DNA of 64,000 nucleotides from an uncultured Eubacteriales bacterium. Lineage in GTDB: Bacteria; Bacillota; Clostridia; Christensenellales; CAG-138. Shown in pieces: positions 33,631 through 42,069 of this stretch. Position 1 is the stretch's first letter. Each line of letters begins with the position of its first letter. A program made the position numbers and the translations under genes. Location of the stretch: NCBI GenBank assembly GCA_900544555.1, contig UQWD01000001.1, positions 1 through 64,000 on the forward strand, in the 5' to 3' direction. The notes below the pieces were generated by a model. The model worked only from the letters and a program-made list of their open reading frames with translations. It was not told where the DNA came from and did not search any database.

Positions 33631-34206
33631 TTATGCGTACGCCGTGATTCCCTGGCTGGTCAGGCGCAGGATCATTTCCGCCATCTCCACCGGCTTTTTA
33701 TTCAGCCCGTTTTTGAGCCAGTTTTGGATCAGGCCGATACTCCCTTTCACCGCAAAAAGATAAATATATTCCGCCGTCTCCGGATCGATTTTATTGCTGG
33801 CGGTCCATTCACCCACAAGCTGCTCTTTTGCGATACCCAGAAGGTTTTTTTGAAACCCGGCGTCGCCCTGCTCGCTTAAAAGCATCGCGCAAAACGCGCC
33901 GTTTTCAGCGACGTAAATCAGTATCCGCTCTATCATCTGCATCGCTTCGCTTTGAGCGGTGTTAAAATGATAGCTTCCGAGCTTTTCATTCACCTCGGCT
34001 ATGATGTCGTTTTCAATCTGCGTCAGCAGATCATACTGATCGGTATAATAGGTGTAAAAGGTGGAGCGGTTAACATCAGCGTTGTCGCAGATTTCCTTAA
34101 CGGTGATTTTCGTTATCGGGCGTTGAAGCATCAATTCCATCAAGCTGTTCTTTATCAACGCTTTTGTGTATTTCGTTCGCCTGTTCTCCCTTGTTTTTTC
34201 CATCAT
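33631..34206 (-). CDS. TetR-family regulator divergent from an MMPL exporter
   Basis: 191 residues. The HTH is LMLQRPITKITVKEICDNAD followed by VNRSTFYTYYTDQYDLLTQI, a clear TetR recognition helix. The remainder is the helical effector domain with a C-terminal part (AEYIYLFAVKGSIGLIQNWL) seen in TetR proteins that control efflux pumps. GGGAGG precedes the double ATG at 34206/34203. It is divergent from the MMPL gene at 34388, whose promoter region contains an imperfect inverted repeat TTCCGACA ... TGTTGGAA (34258-34285) as a candidate operator. It probably represses that pump. Confidence 0.85.
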   Translation of the reverse strand: MMEKTRENRRTKYTKALIKNSLMELMLQRPITKITVKEICDNADVNRSTFYTYYTDQYDLLTQIENDIIAEVNEKLGSYHFNTAQSEAMQMIERILIYVAENGAFCAMLLSEQGDAGFQKNLLGIAKEQLVGEWTASNKIDPETAEYIYLFAVKGSIGLIQNWLKNGLNKKPVEMAEMILRLTSQGITAYA

Positions 34207-34387
34207 TCGGCCCTCCCATTTCGCTTCACAAAAAGTTCAAATATTAAAATGTCGCAATTCCGACAATAACACAATGGCGTGTTGGAAACACCTCAATCCA
34301 CATCATACTGTCTGCTGCAATTCCGTCATGGTGTCATTATAATATGAAATAATAAGAGTAGCAAGTAAAACTGGAGGGCGCTGAATA

Positions 34388-36451
34388 ATGGACAGGATAA
34401 CCGGGGCGATAATCCGGCATAGAAAATGGATAGTAGCGCTGTTTTTAGCTGCCGCGGCCGTTGGCGCCGCGCTCCAGCTTCTCGTCGGCGTTAATTACAG
34501 CATGACGGATTATCTCCCGAAGGATGCGCAATCGACCAAAGCGCTTGCCATTATGGAGGCTGAGTTTCCTGAAGCCATTCCAAACGCGCGCGTCATGGCA
34601 GATGCGGATACGCTGCCCCAGGCGTTGAAGTATAAGGAGCTTTTAAAAGAGACGGAAGGGGTAGAAAGCGTTATGTGGCTCGACGACGCGGCGGATATTG
34701 CCAAACCCCTTGAAACGCTCGATTCGAGCATTGTGGAGGCGTATTACAGGGATGGAAAGGCCCTGTTCTCCGTCGCCATATCGGGCGGCATGGAGGTTGA
34801 GGCGGTGGACGCCATCTATGAGGTTATCGGAGAGGGCGGCGCTGTCAGCGGCGAGGCCGTCAATACCGCTACGTCGCAGAAGCTGGCGAAGTCGGAATCA
34901 CTCAACGCCATGCTGGTGCTGATACCCCTGATAATCCTAATACTTCTTTTATCAACCGGCTCATGGGCCGAGCCATTGTTTTTTATGCTCGCGATCGGCG
35001 TCTCCGTGCTGATTAGCCTTGGTACAAATATCTTTCTCGGTGAAATTTCCTTTGTAACGCAATCCATAAGTCCGATACTTCAGCTGGCCGTGTCGCTCGA
35101 TTATGCTATTTTCCTGCTTCACAGCTTCTCGCAGTTCAGAGAGCGCGGCGAGGACGTTCCCGAGGCGATGCGGCTCGCCATGAAAAAATCATTCCCCGCG
35201 GTATGCGCATCGGCAGCGACCACCATGTTCGGGTTTGTCGCCCTCATATTTATGGATTTCGGCATCGGCTCTGATCTGGGCCTGAACCTTGTTAAGGGCA
35301 TTGTATTGAGCTTCATCTCCGTCATGGTTTTCCTCCCCGCGCTCACGGTCTGTCTGTACCGCTGGATAGATAAAACAGGCCATAAAAAGCTTATGCCCGA
35401 ATTCAAGCGTTTGGGCGGCATTGTAAACAAGCTGAGGATTCCATGCCTGATACTGGTGATCGCGCTTGCCGTTCCGTGCTATCTGGCCAAGGAGGAAAAT
35501 GAGTTTACATACGGTATGGGCGAGTTTTCCCCCGGCAGCAGAAGCGGGGACGACGTGGCCGCCATAAATGAAACGTTCGGCAAATCCACGGCTATTGTGC
35601 TTCTCGTACCAAGGGGCGCTCCCGCCAAGGAGTTGGCGTTGAGCGAGGAAATAGAAAAGCTCGGGCTTATAAACAGCGTCACCTCTTACGCCAATACGGT
35701 GGGTACGGCTATCCCTCCCGAATATTTGGATGCGGCCATAGCAAGCCAATTCTACGGTAAAAACTTTGGCAGGATAATCGCGTACGCGGATACGGACGAG
35801 GAGGGGGACGAAGCGTTTGAAACCGTCGAGCAGGTACAGGCTGCGGCGCGCAAGTATTATGGCGGCGAGGTTTATTCCCTGGGGCAGAGCGTAAACCTTT
35901 ATGATATTAAGAATACGGTAACTTCAGATAATACGCGGGTGAACGCCATAGCCATCGCGGCCATCGCCGCCGTGCTTCTGCTGGCGTTCAAATCCGTATC
36001 CTTCCCCATATTGCTGCTGGCCGTTATTGAAACGGCCATATGGATTAACCTAGCCGTGCCTTATTTTACGGGTTCAGCAATATGTTTTGTTGGTTTTCTG
36101 GTCATCAATACGGTGCAGCTGGGCGCAACCGTGGACTACGCGATTCTTTTTACGGATAATTACCGGGAGTTCCGAACGGCGGCCCCTCCCAAAAAAGCGG
36201 TTGAGCGCGCGATGCGCGCGAGCTTTTCATCCATCCTGATCTCAGCCTCTATCCTGTCGGCTGCGGGCTTTTGCCTGTACTTCACCTCATCCAATACCAT
36301 CGTATCGCAGCTAGGCCTGCTTTTGGGCCGCGGCACGCTGCTTTCCATGCTCATGGTGGTATTCTTCCTGCCGGCCGTTTTGACCCTGTTCGACAGGGTG
36401 ATTGCTAAAACTACGCTTAATGCGAATTTTTATAAGGAGGAACAAAAATGA
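34388..36451 (+). CDS. MMPL/RND-family exporter
   Basis: 687 residues. Two repeats of one TM, an external domain and a five-TM block: the first TM is IVALFLAAAAVGAALQLLVG, followed by the family motif VNYSMTDYLPKDAQSTKAL. The first sterol-sensing-like block has SPILQLAVSLDYAIFLLHSF, and the second has NTVQLGATVDYAILFTDNYR, each with the Asp-Tyr pair used for proton coupling. It is likely a lipid or drug exporter in the MmpL/YdgH class. GGAGGG lies eight bases before the ATG, and -10 TATAAT is at 34338-34343. Its stop overlaps the next start (ATGA), so the partner protein is translationally coupled. Confidence 0.9.
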   Translation: MDRITGAIIRHRKWIVALFLAAAAVGAALQLLVGVNYSMTDYLPKDAQSTKALAIMEAEFPEAIPNARVMADADTLPQALKYKELLKETEGVESVMWLDDAADIAKPLETLDSSIVEAYYRDGKALFSVAISGGMEVEAVDAIYEVIGEGGAVSGEAVNTATSQKLAKSESLNAMLVLIPLIILILLLSTGSWAEPLFFMLAIGVSVLISLGTNIFLGEISFVTQSISPILQLAVSLDYAIFLLHSFSQFRERGEDVPEAMRLAMKKSFPAVCASAATTMFGFVALIFMDFGIGSDLGLNLVKGIVLSFISVMVFLPALTVCLYRWIDKTGHKKLMPEFKRLGGIVNKLRIPCLILVIALAVPCYLAKEENEFTYGMGEFSPGSRSGDDVAAINETFGKSTAIVLLVPRGAPAKELALSEEIEKLGLINSVTSYANTVGTAIPPEYLDAAIASQFYGKNFGRIIAYADTDEEGDEAFETVEQVQAAARKYYGGEVYSLGQSVNLYDIKNTVTSDNTRVNAIAIAAIAAVLLLAFKSVSFPILLLAVIETAIWINLAVPYFTGSAICFVGFLVINTVQLGATVDYAILFTDNYREFRTAAPPKKAVERAMRASFSSILISASILSAAGFCLYFTSSNTIVSQLGLLLGRGTLLSMLMVVFFLPAVLTLFDRVIAKTTLNANFYKEEQK

Positions 36452-38289
36452 ATTGCAGACGCTTAATTATTCCGTTGGCCGCGTTTATCGCCGTATGCGC
36501 TCTCGGCCTTTTCATACTCGGTCCAGCCAAAGGCGCCGGAAGCGAGGCCGGGAGCGCGGGCGAGGCCTCCCCGGCAGTTGAAGACGGAGCCCTTGCCGCG
36601 AAGGAGGAGGTCGTATACGCCACGCTTTCCCCGGAAGGGAAGCTCAAGGGGGTTTATATCGTCAATATGCTCGACGTATCCGCGCCCGGAAAAATCGTGG
36701 ACTATGGCCAATACGCTTCCGCCTCGATCCTTACTGGCCTGTCGGATATTTCGCTTAACGGGAACCGCGCCCTGATTGATGCGCCCGCCGGCAAGCTGTA
36801 TTATCAGGGGAATATGAACGAAGCCGACTTGCCCTGGCTTATTGACGTTTCCTATTATCTCAACGGCCAACGCGTGCCGCCGGATGAACTGGCGGGCGGC
36901 AGCGGCGAGCTGGCCTTGAATATTACGATTAAACACAACGAGCGGGCGGATCCCCAGTATTATCAAAACTATCTGCTTCAAGTATCCCTAACGCTCGATG
37001 CGGATAAATGCGGCAACATAGCCGCAAAGGACGGAGCCGTATCAAGCGCGGGCGCGTTGCGTATGGTAACGTTCACCGTCATGCCGGAGCACGACGCCGA
37101 TTTAACCGTTACTGCCGACGTAACGGATTTTTCTATGGCGGGTATTGACTTTGCCGCGGTGCCGTACGGCGGTATGGGGATTGAAATGCCGGATACGACC
37201 GAGTTAACGGATCCGCTCGTAGAGCTTACCGGGGCGATTGAACTAATTAACGGCGGCGCGCTCTCGCTTAAGGATGGGATATCGGCAGCGGCCGGCGGGG
37301 CGCAGGGCCTGCAAAAAGGCTCCGCGCAGTATCAGGCCGGGCTAAACAGCCTGAATGAAAGCGCTTCGGGCCTTCTCTCGGCGTCCGAAAAAATCAATGA
37401 CGCGCTCGGCGCCTTCAGTGAAAACTTAAGCGCCGGGGATTTTGATTTAAGCGGACTTGTACGGCTTCCCCATGCGCTTAACCAGTTCGCGCAGGCTATG
37501 CGGGAGGCCTCTGACGGCCTTAAACGGCTTGCGGACGCCCATGCGTCTATCCTTGCCGGCCTGGACTCGGCAATGGACAAAATACCGGCGCATATGATAA
37601 CACAAGAGGAGATCGACGCGCTCTATGAGAGCGTACCGGAAAGAGAAACGCTTGATAAGCTCGTGGAAACCTATCGCGCATCTATTACAGCCAAAAACGC
37701 CTATGCTTCCATAAAAGAACAGTTTGCCGCCGTAAACGCAGGCATTGAAGAGCTTTCGGCGCAAACCAGCATGATGGCTTTGTCCCTTGAAACGGCCGCG
37801 CAGGAGCTGTCCGCAGGTTTGGAGCAAATCGATCCATCCGCATTGAATGAATTGGCGTACGCGCTTAAAACGCTTCATGAAAAATACGCGCTCTTTCATG
37901 GCGGGCTGGCTGAATTCACCGGAGGCGTATCCGAGCTTCTCGGCGCGTATAAGGAGATTAATTCCGGTATCGGCAGCCTTTCGGGCGGTACGGACAGCCT
38001 TAATCAAGGAGCGGGAGAACTGTTTGAAGGTACGGATAAACTATACGATAATACCAGGGACATGCCCGGAAAAATCGAGGAGGAAATCGATAAGCTCATG
38101 CCGGATTACGGCGGAGAGGGCTTTAAGCCTATCTCCTTCGCGTCTCCTGAAAACGGCTTTATCGACGCGGTGCAGTTTGTAATAAAAACCGAACCGGTTG
38201 AACGCGAAAACATCGAAACGGGAAAGCAGGAGCAGCCTGATGGTCCCATCAGCTTCTGGCAAAGGCTGTTGGCGCTGTTCGGCTTATAA
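36448..38289 (+). CDS. YhgE/Pip-like secreted coiled-coil partner of the MMPL exporter
   Basis: 613 residues with an N-terminal signal anchor (LIIPLAAFIAVCALGLFILG) and no C-terminal TM block. Residues about 50-260 are a beta-rich external domain. From about 270 the chain is repetitive with Gly/Ala-rich helical heptads (LKDGISAAAGGAQGLQKGSA, SGIGSLSGGTDSLNQGAGEL) typical of YhgE/Pip and X-X-x-G repeats in the proteins that accompany MMPL pumps in Firmicutes. The four-base overlap with the pump gene means stoichiometric expression. It may be an adaptor spanning the wall. Unlike classical YhgE it lacks the C-terminal ABC-2-like membrane domain. Confidence 0.6.
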   Translation: MNCRRLIIPLAAFIAVCALGLFILGPAKGAGSEAGSAGEASPAVEDGALAAKEEVVYATLSPEGKLKGVYIVNMLDVSAPGKIVDYGQYASASILTGLSDISLNGNRALIDAPAGKLYYQGNMNEADLPWLIDVSYYLNGQRVPPDELAGGSGELALNITIKHNERADPQYYQNYLLQVSLTLDADKCGNIAAKDGAVSSAGALRMVTFTVMPEHDADLTVTADVTDFSMAGIDFAAVPYGGMGIEMPDTTELTDPLVELTGAIELINGGALSLKDGISAAAGGAQGLQKGSAQYQAGLNSLNESASGLLSASEKINDALGAFSENLSAGDFDLSGLVRLPHALNQFAQAMREASDGLKRLADAHASILAGLDSAMDKIPAHMITQEEIDALYESVPERETLDKLVETYRASITAKNAYASIKEQFAAVNAGIEELSAQTSMMALSLETAAQELSAGLEQIDPSALNELAYALKTLHEKYALFHGGLAEFTGGVSELLGAYKEINSGIGSLSGGTDSLNQGAGELFEGTDKLYDNTRDMPGKIEEEIDKLMPDYGGEGFKPISFASPENGFIDAVQFVIKTEPVERENIETGKQEQPDGPISFWQRLLALFGL

Positions 38290-38311
38290 CCCGGCTTTCC
38301 TTGTTTGGCTT

Positions 38312-38363
38312 GGCGGGGCGCAATAAGAAGTCTTAGATTTTCATATTCATATTGCTCCCCGCC
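38312..38363 (+). terminator. Long GC hairpin after the MMPL operon
   Basis: GGCGGGG-C-GCAATA (38312-38325) pairs with TATTGC-T-CCCCGCC (38350-38363), one internal mismatch. No T tract follows, so efficiency as a terminator is uncertain. Confidence 0.45.
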
Positions 38364-38572
38364 CGTACGCCGCCTTAAAGAAGATGCGCTCCTTTAAAGC
38401 CGTTTCTTAGATTTCGTCTTTTGCGCTTTTCTGCTTGCAATTACTAGGTTTGGCGTATCACGGGTTTTAAAGAGCGCGGGATCAAGATTATAAAAGCAAG
38501 GCCAACCGCCGGGCTGCAGGATAATATTCACATTCTTTTCACATGCTGCTATATTATGGGCCGCGATATACA

Positions 38573-38581
38573 TGATATAAT
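38573..38581 (+). promoter_or_regulatory. Extended -10 promoter
   Basis: TGATATAAT contains TGn upstream of a perfect TATAAT (38576-38581), with no good -35. It lies about 30 bp before the gene at 38613. Confidence 0.5.
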
Positions 38582-38612
38582 ATTTTATTAACACATTATG
38601 GAGGGTTGGGGC

Positions 38613-39254
38613 TTGAATGCTTATGGCACGGTGCGCGCGGCCATTATCAACCTATTCCGGGAGGCGATTTCCGTTGAGATTCCGCCCGATGCACTTTGCT
38701 TCAGGTGCAAATACGCGGAAATCTCAACAGCCATTGCCTTAAATAGGCGGGAGGATGCGGAGGCTTGGGCCGGGGCGCTTTCAGCTCACCTTATTGATAG
38801 TCCCTCGGTCGCTTACGGAGAGCCTTTGATCGATACTATCTTGTGTACCGGCGGGCATTTGTGCTTTGTGCTGACAAAACGGTTTTATAACGCGGCCGTT
38901 AAGCGCGTTATCGCATCCTATCCCTTCCCTCCATTGATACCTAATCCGTCCGGGACGGCGCAATATGCGTGCGACAGAATGCTTATGCTTGCGCGAAAGG
39001 GCGGCTCCGGTTGCCCGGATAATCCGCTGGCGCGGCGCGCCCTCTGGCTTGCGTTTGGCATCCCCGAGGCCGCTGTCTGCCCGCGGCGGCTCCGCTCACG
39101 CCTTAATGAGGCCGCAGAGGCTCTTTTGGCCTTTCCCCGTTCGGTAGATCCTAAGATGCGCCCTCATTTGGCGAATGAAAGCGGCGAGGCGGCGGACTGC
39201 GCGGCGAGGCTTCTGTGGCTGGGCTTAAATAACCCCGCCGCTCAAGCGCGCTAA
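38613..39254 (+). CDS. Unrecognised protein, possibly ArgRS-N/DALR-like
   Basis: 213 residues read from a TTG with GGAGGG (38600-38605) eight bases upstream; an in-frame ATG at 38598 overlaps that ribosome site and is less likely. Residues about 1-100 (AYGTVRAAIINLFREAISVE, AEISTAIALNRREDAEAWAG, GGHLCFVLTKRFYNAAVKRV) faintly recall the N-terminal additional domain of arginyl-tRNA synthetase, and the helical C-terminus could be DALR-like. No synthetase catalytic motifs are present. Several cysteines are scattered without a clear metal motif. The function is unknown and the resemblance is only suggestive. Confidence 0.45.
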   Translation: MNAYGTVRAAIINLFREAISVEIPPDALCFRCKYAEISTAIALNRREDAEAWAGALSAHLIDSPSVAYGEPLIDTILCTGGHLCFVLTKRFYNAAVKRVIASYPFPPLIPNPSGTAQYACDRMLMLARKGGSGCPDNPLARRALWLAFGIPEAAVCPRRLRSRLNEAAEALLAFPRSVDPKMRPHLANESGEAADCAARLLWLGLNNPAAQAR

Positions 39255-39326
39255 TTGACATGCAGAGCCCGCTTCCATAACCAGCGGGTAAATTCTATCT
39301 TACATTGAATTAGGAGGAGTAAGTAT

Positions 39327-39965
39327 ATGGATATTAGGTGGTATGGCCATTCATGTTTTAAAATCACCAATAACCGCGGCGAAGCCGTGTTGTTTGATCC
39401 GTGTGATCCCGATACGGGCTACAATCTCAGCGGAATTAAGGCGGATATCGTGTTATGCAGCCACCAGCATCATGATCATAATTATGTTTCAGCGGTAACC
39501 GGTTCCCCTATCGTGGTTACCGAACCGGGTGAGTATCAAATAAACGGCGTTTCTATTCGCGGCCGCCGGTTTTACCACGACAACAAGAAAGGAGCGCTGC
39601 GCGGGGCGAATACTGTCTTCTCAGTATGGATGGAAGGTATGCATGTCCTTCATCTGGGGGATTTGGGCCACATACCTTCGGAAAGCGAGTTTAAAGAAAT
39701 TGGCAGCGTCGATATTTTGTTCCTCCCCGTGGGCGGCGTGTATACCATAAACGCCCCCGAAGCCGCTGAAGTGGCGGGCCGAATCCACCCCCGGGTTATC
39801 ATACCGATGCATTATCAAACGCCTCAGCTAAGGTTCCGGCTGGACGATTTAGCCCCATTCCTTCGATATATGGGAAGGAGCCGCATTCACAGATTAAACC
39901 AGAGCGAGGCGGCCATATCCTCCGAAAGCCTTGGGAATAGAAGAATTCTGGTTTTTTCAGTATGA
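39327..39965 (+). CDS. Metallo-beta-lactamase-fold hydrolase (UPF0173-like)
   Basis: 212 residues. It begins MDIRWYGHSCFKITNN, where the WxGHsxf motif is typical of the UPF0173/UlaG-like branch. The metal site is SHQHHDHNY (HxHxDH). Further ligands are in LHLGDLGHIPS (Asp) and VIIPMHYQTPQ (His). AGGAGG precedes the ATG by eight bases. Members act on diverse esters and phosphoesters; the substrate here is unknown. Monocistronic, with a hairpin at 40008-40027 and a strong terminator at 40189. Confidence 0.85.
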   Translation: MDIRWYGHSCFKITNNRGEAVLFDPCDPDTGYNLSGIKADIVLCSHQHHDHNYVSAVTGSPIVVTEPGEYQINGVSIRGRRFYHDNKKGALRGANTVFSVWMEGMHVLHLGDLGHIPSESEFKEIGSVDILFLPVGGVYTINAPEAAEVAGRIHPRVIIPMHYQTPQLRFRLDDLAPFLRYMGRSRIHRLNQSEAAISSESLGNRRILVFSV

Positions 39966-40039
39966 TGAATAAACTGCACCGTAATTTCTAGGTACGCGTA
40001 TATAAAAGCGGATTTCCGTTTATCCGCGGAGTTTCGTTT

Positions 40040-40188
40040 ATCTTAGGTTTATGTATATTTGCGTTCAGCCGGCGTTTGATGCGCCTCGCCGGTAATGGCG
40101 CTTACGGTAACGGACAAACGCGTACGGGGTAACTGCCTGCCTCTTTTGTTGCGTCGTTTCTATAGGGCGTTTCCACTCAACAAAGATC
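40040..40188 (+). other. Transcribed-looking region before a strong terminator, possible ncRNA
   Basis: Non-coding stretch ending at a strong intrinsic terminator that lies 224 bp after the nearest gene stop. It contains a CCGGCG/CGCCGG hairpin at about 40068-40091. Either it is the 3' UTR of the hydrolase gene or a small RNA. A 60-codon frame here (40095-40277) runs through the terminator and is not credible. No known RNA family is recognised. Confidence 0.25.
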
Positions 40189-40221
40189 TGGGCCGCCTTT
40201 TTATAGCGGCCCATTCTTTTT
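40189..40221 (+). terminator. Intrinsic terminator
   Basis: TGGGCCGC (40189-40196) pairs with GCGGCCCA (40206-40213), followed by TTCTTTTTATC. Confidence 0.8.
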
Positions 40222-40603
40222 ATCACAACCCTGTTTCATTCAACGGAGCCATAAGAGAGTGTGCATTTTTCGCTTAAAGGATTGTACTAAAGCGGAGAAA
40301 CGGCGTTTCAATGCCGCGTGGCATAGCGGATAAAAAGCTTAAGCCCTTGTCAGGCGGTATACAATGGTTATCTGGCCTGAACATTAACCTCGCCGTTTCC
40401 CTTTAGCGTTAGAACATATTAAAAACAATCATGTTTCTATACGACGTCCTAATTTCGATTCTGCAAAACTGTTCCGCCATAGTTTTGAATTACCCCCTTT
40501 GTTTGCCCCAATCATTGCGCCGTGGTTTAAGCCTTCTTTTTTTGCCGTTTCCCCGGCAAGATTACCGTTATACGAAGCAATAACGTATTTAACGCGTTAA
40601 TAA

Positions 40604-40652
40604 TGGGGATAAAACCGCTAAGTTATCCACACCTTCCACAGGGTTATCCACC
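40604..40652. promoter_or_regulatory. Cluster of three DnaA boxes between the hydrolase and spo0A
   Basis: TTATCCACA at 40623-40631 is a perfect DnaA box. TTATCCACC at 40644-40652 and, on the minus strand, TTATCCCCA at 40604-40612 each match 8 of 9. Centres are 19 and 21 bp apart, close to two helical turns. The flanks are AT-rich. The cluster lies about 100 bp beyond the end of spo0A. It could titrate DnaA or serve as a regulatory site. No dnaA or dnaN is present, so I do not call it oriC. Confidence 0.6.
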
Positions 40653-40753
40653 ATATCGGCATTTACGGCCTTTTTGGATGTGAATATGTTGTGAACGGCG
40701 TATTGAACGCGCACTTGTTAAAGCAGCCGTGCTGAGAGTTTCAAGACCCATAT

Positions 40754-41557
40754 CTAAATAGCGTTTTGCTGAAGCTGCTGGTCATTTTTGTCACGTGAAT
40801 CCTCCATAATCAGCTTGTCCGCTACAAGCGCGATAAATTCGCCGTTCGTAGGTTTATCATTCTTGCCATAGATATTAAACCCGAAAAGCTGGTTGATATT
40901 CTCTATCTTTCCGCGAGTCCAGGCAACCTCGATCGCATGCCGAATGGCCCGCTCCACCTTAGATGCGGATGTGGAAAAACGCTTGGCTATGCCCGGATAC
41001 AGCTCTTTGGTTATGCGGTTGATAATTTCCGGTTCAAAATAAACCATACGAACAGCTTCCCTCAAATAATGATAGCCTTTGATATGCGCAGGTATACCAA
41101 TTATCAGAAATACGGAGGTTATTTTCTCATCCAGCGATTTCGGCTGGTTTCCAGCGTTAAATACCTGTGAGCGCGCCGCGTAAGAGTTTTCCATCAGATC
41201 CAGCATGCGGCGGAAAATGGTTTCCGGCTCTACCGGCTTCACCATAAAGTACTTCGCGCCCATAGCGCATGACTGGCGCACCATTTCCTCCGTGCGCATA
41301 GCGCTTACAACAATTACGGCGGGGCTGCTCTTGACGGTTTTGGCATTGATATGCTCTAGCAGCGCGAAGCCGTCGACGACCGGCATGATGAGCTCTGTGA
41401 TTAGCACATCGTAATCCTCGTTACGCAGCTTCTCCAGCGCGGATTGCCCGTCGCTTACGCAGTCTACGCGATGTATTTGCTGTTGAGCCGTGAAATAGTC
41501 CTTGATTTGCGTATGAAACTGGACGTTGCTGTCTGAGATCAGTATTTTATACTTCAT
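40754..41557 (-). CDS. spo0A: Spo0A response regulator with Glu at the phospho-acceptor site
   Basis: 267 residues. The C-terminal Spo0A DNA-binding domain is unmistakable: IPAHIKGYHYLREAVRMVY, TKELYPGIAKRFSTSASKVE, RAIRHAIEVAWTRGK and PTNGEFIALVADKL. The receiver keeps Asp9, Ser85 and Lys107 but the phospho-acceptor is Glu55 (DVLITELIMPVVDG; Bacillus has LLDIIMP) and the second acidic pocket residue is Ser10 (ISDSN instead of ADDN). The codon is GAG, so no ambiguity. Spo0A is the master switch of sporulation and normally needs Asp phosphorylation; Glu often mimics the active state. Good ribosome site GGAGGAATAT. No spoIVB upstream, unlike in most Clostridia. A leader ORF and a promoter lie upstream. 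Confidence 0.95.
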   Translation of the reverse strand: MKYKILISDSNVQFHTQIKDYFTAQQQIHRVDCVSDGQSALEKLRNEDYDVLITELIMPVVDGFALLEHINAKTVKSSPAVIVVSAMRTEEMVRQSCAMGAKYFMVKPVEPETIFRRMLDLMENSYAARSQVFNAGNQPKSLDEKITSVFLIIGIPAHIKGYHYLREAVRMVYFEPEIINRITKELYPGIAKRFSTSASKVERAIRHAIEVAWTRGKIENINQLFGFNIYGKNDKPTNGEFIALVADKLIMEDSRDKNDQQLQQNAI

Positions 41558-41608
41558 ATATTCCTCCTACAAGTAATAAAAAATGAGTTGTTACGAATCC
41601 GTTTACAG

Positions 41609-41665
41609 TTAACTAAATAAAAAACCGTTCCAGCGATTAAGCGAAACATCGATCAAGCCATTCAT
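41609..41665 (-). CDS. 18-codon leader ORF upstream of spo0A
   Basis: MNGLIDVSLNRWNGFLFS, with a ribosome site GGGAGGTGG ending four bases before the ATG, one of the strongest in the window. It lies between the spo0A promoter and spo0A, ending 51 bp before the spo0A start. Size and position suit a leader peptide or a translation-coupling device. It has no amino-acid run pointing to a particular attenuation signal. Conservation is untested. Confidence 0.45.
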   Translation of the reverse strand: MNGLIDVSLNRWNGFLFS

Positions 41666-41719
41666 CACCACCTCCCTTTTTCCGTAATTAATTCAAGTTC
41701 TTTCGTTGAATCAGAGGTA

Positions 41720-41748
41720 TTTATAAGTTTAACTCTACTAAATTGTAA
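41720..41748 (-). promoter_or_regulatory. Candidate spo0A promoter
   Basis: Minus strand: TTACAA, 17-bp spacer, TATAAA. Predicted transcript covers the leader ORF and spo0A. I found no perfect 0A box (TTCGACA) nearby. 41749-42069 shows no further gene. Confidence 0.55.
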
Positions 41749-42069
41749 CATTGCAATCTACGCAGTGGAAGGGATTGAAAAAGAAGTGTTTTGTCATAAT
41801 TTCAACTTCAAAGTATTTTTATTGTCATAATATATCGCGGTGGAGAAAATTAGCTTGTTTTTAAGGTAAAACAAGCGTTATCGCGTCATCCGCGAAGCGG
41901 CGCCAATGCCGTCCGAAGCCGCCCGTCCATGCAATTACTCCCAAGCGCATTACGGCTAGTATTTATTGCTTGAAACAATGTAAGGAATGTGTTGCATCAT
42001 AAAAAACAAGAATGATATAATGACCGGGGCAAACTAAAGAAAAATAAGCGGCAGGAGCGGTTGGCGGAT

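Noticed and set aside
40095..40277. 60-codon frame after the hydrolase gene
   Set aside because: It spans a strong intrinsic terminator at 40189-40221 and has no ribosome site.
40604..40652. Chromosomal replication origin
   Set aside because: Only three DnaA boxes and no dnaA, dnaN, gyrB or rpmH nearby; more likely a secondary DnaA cluster.
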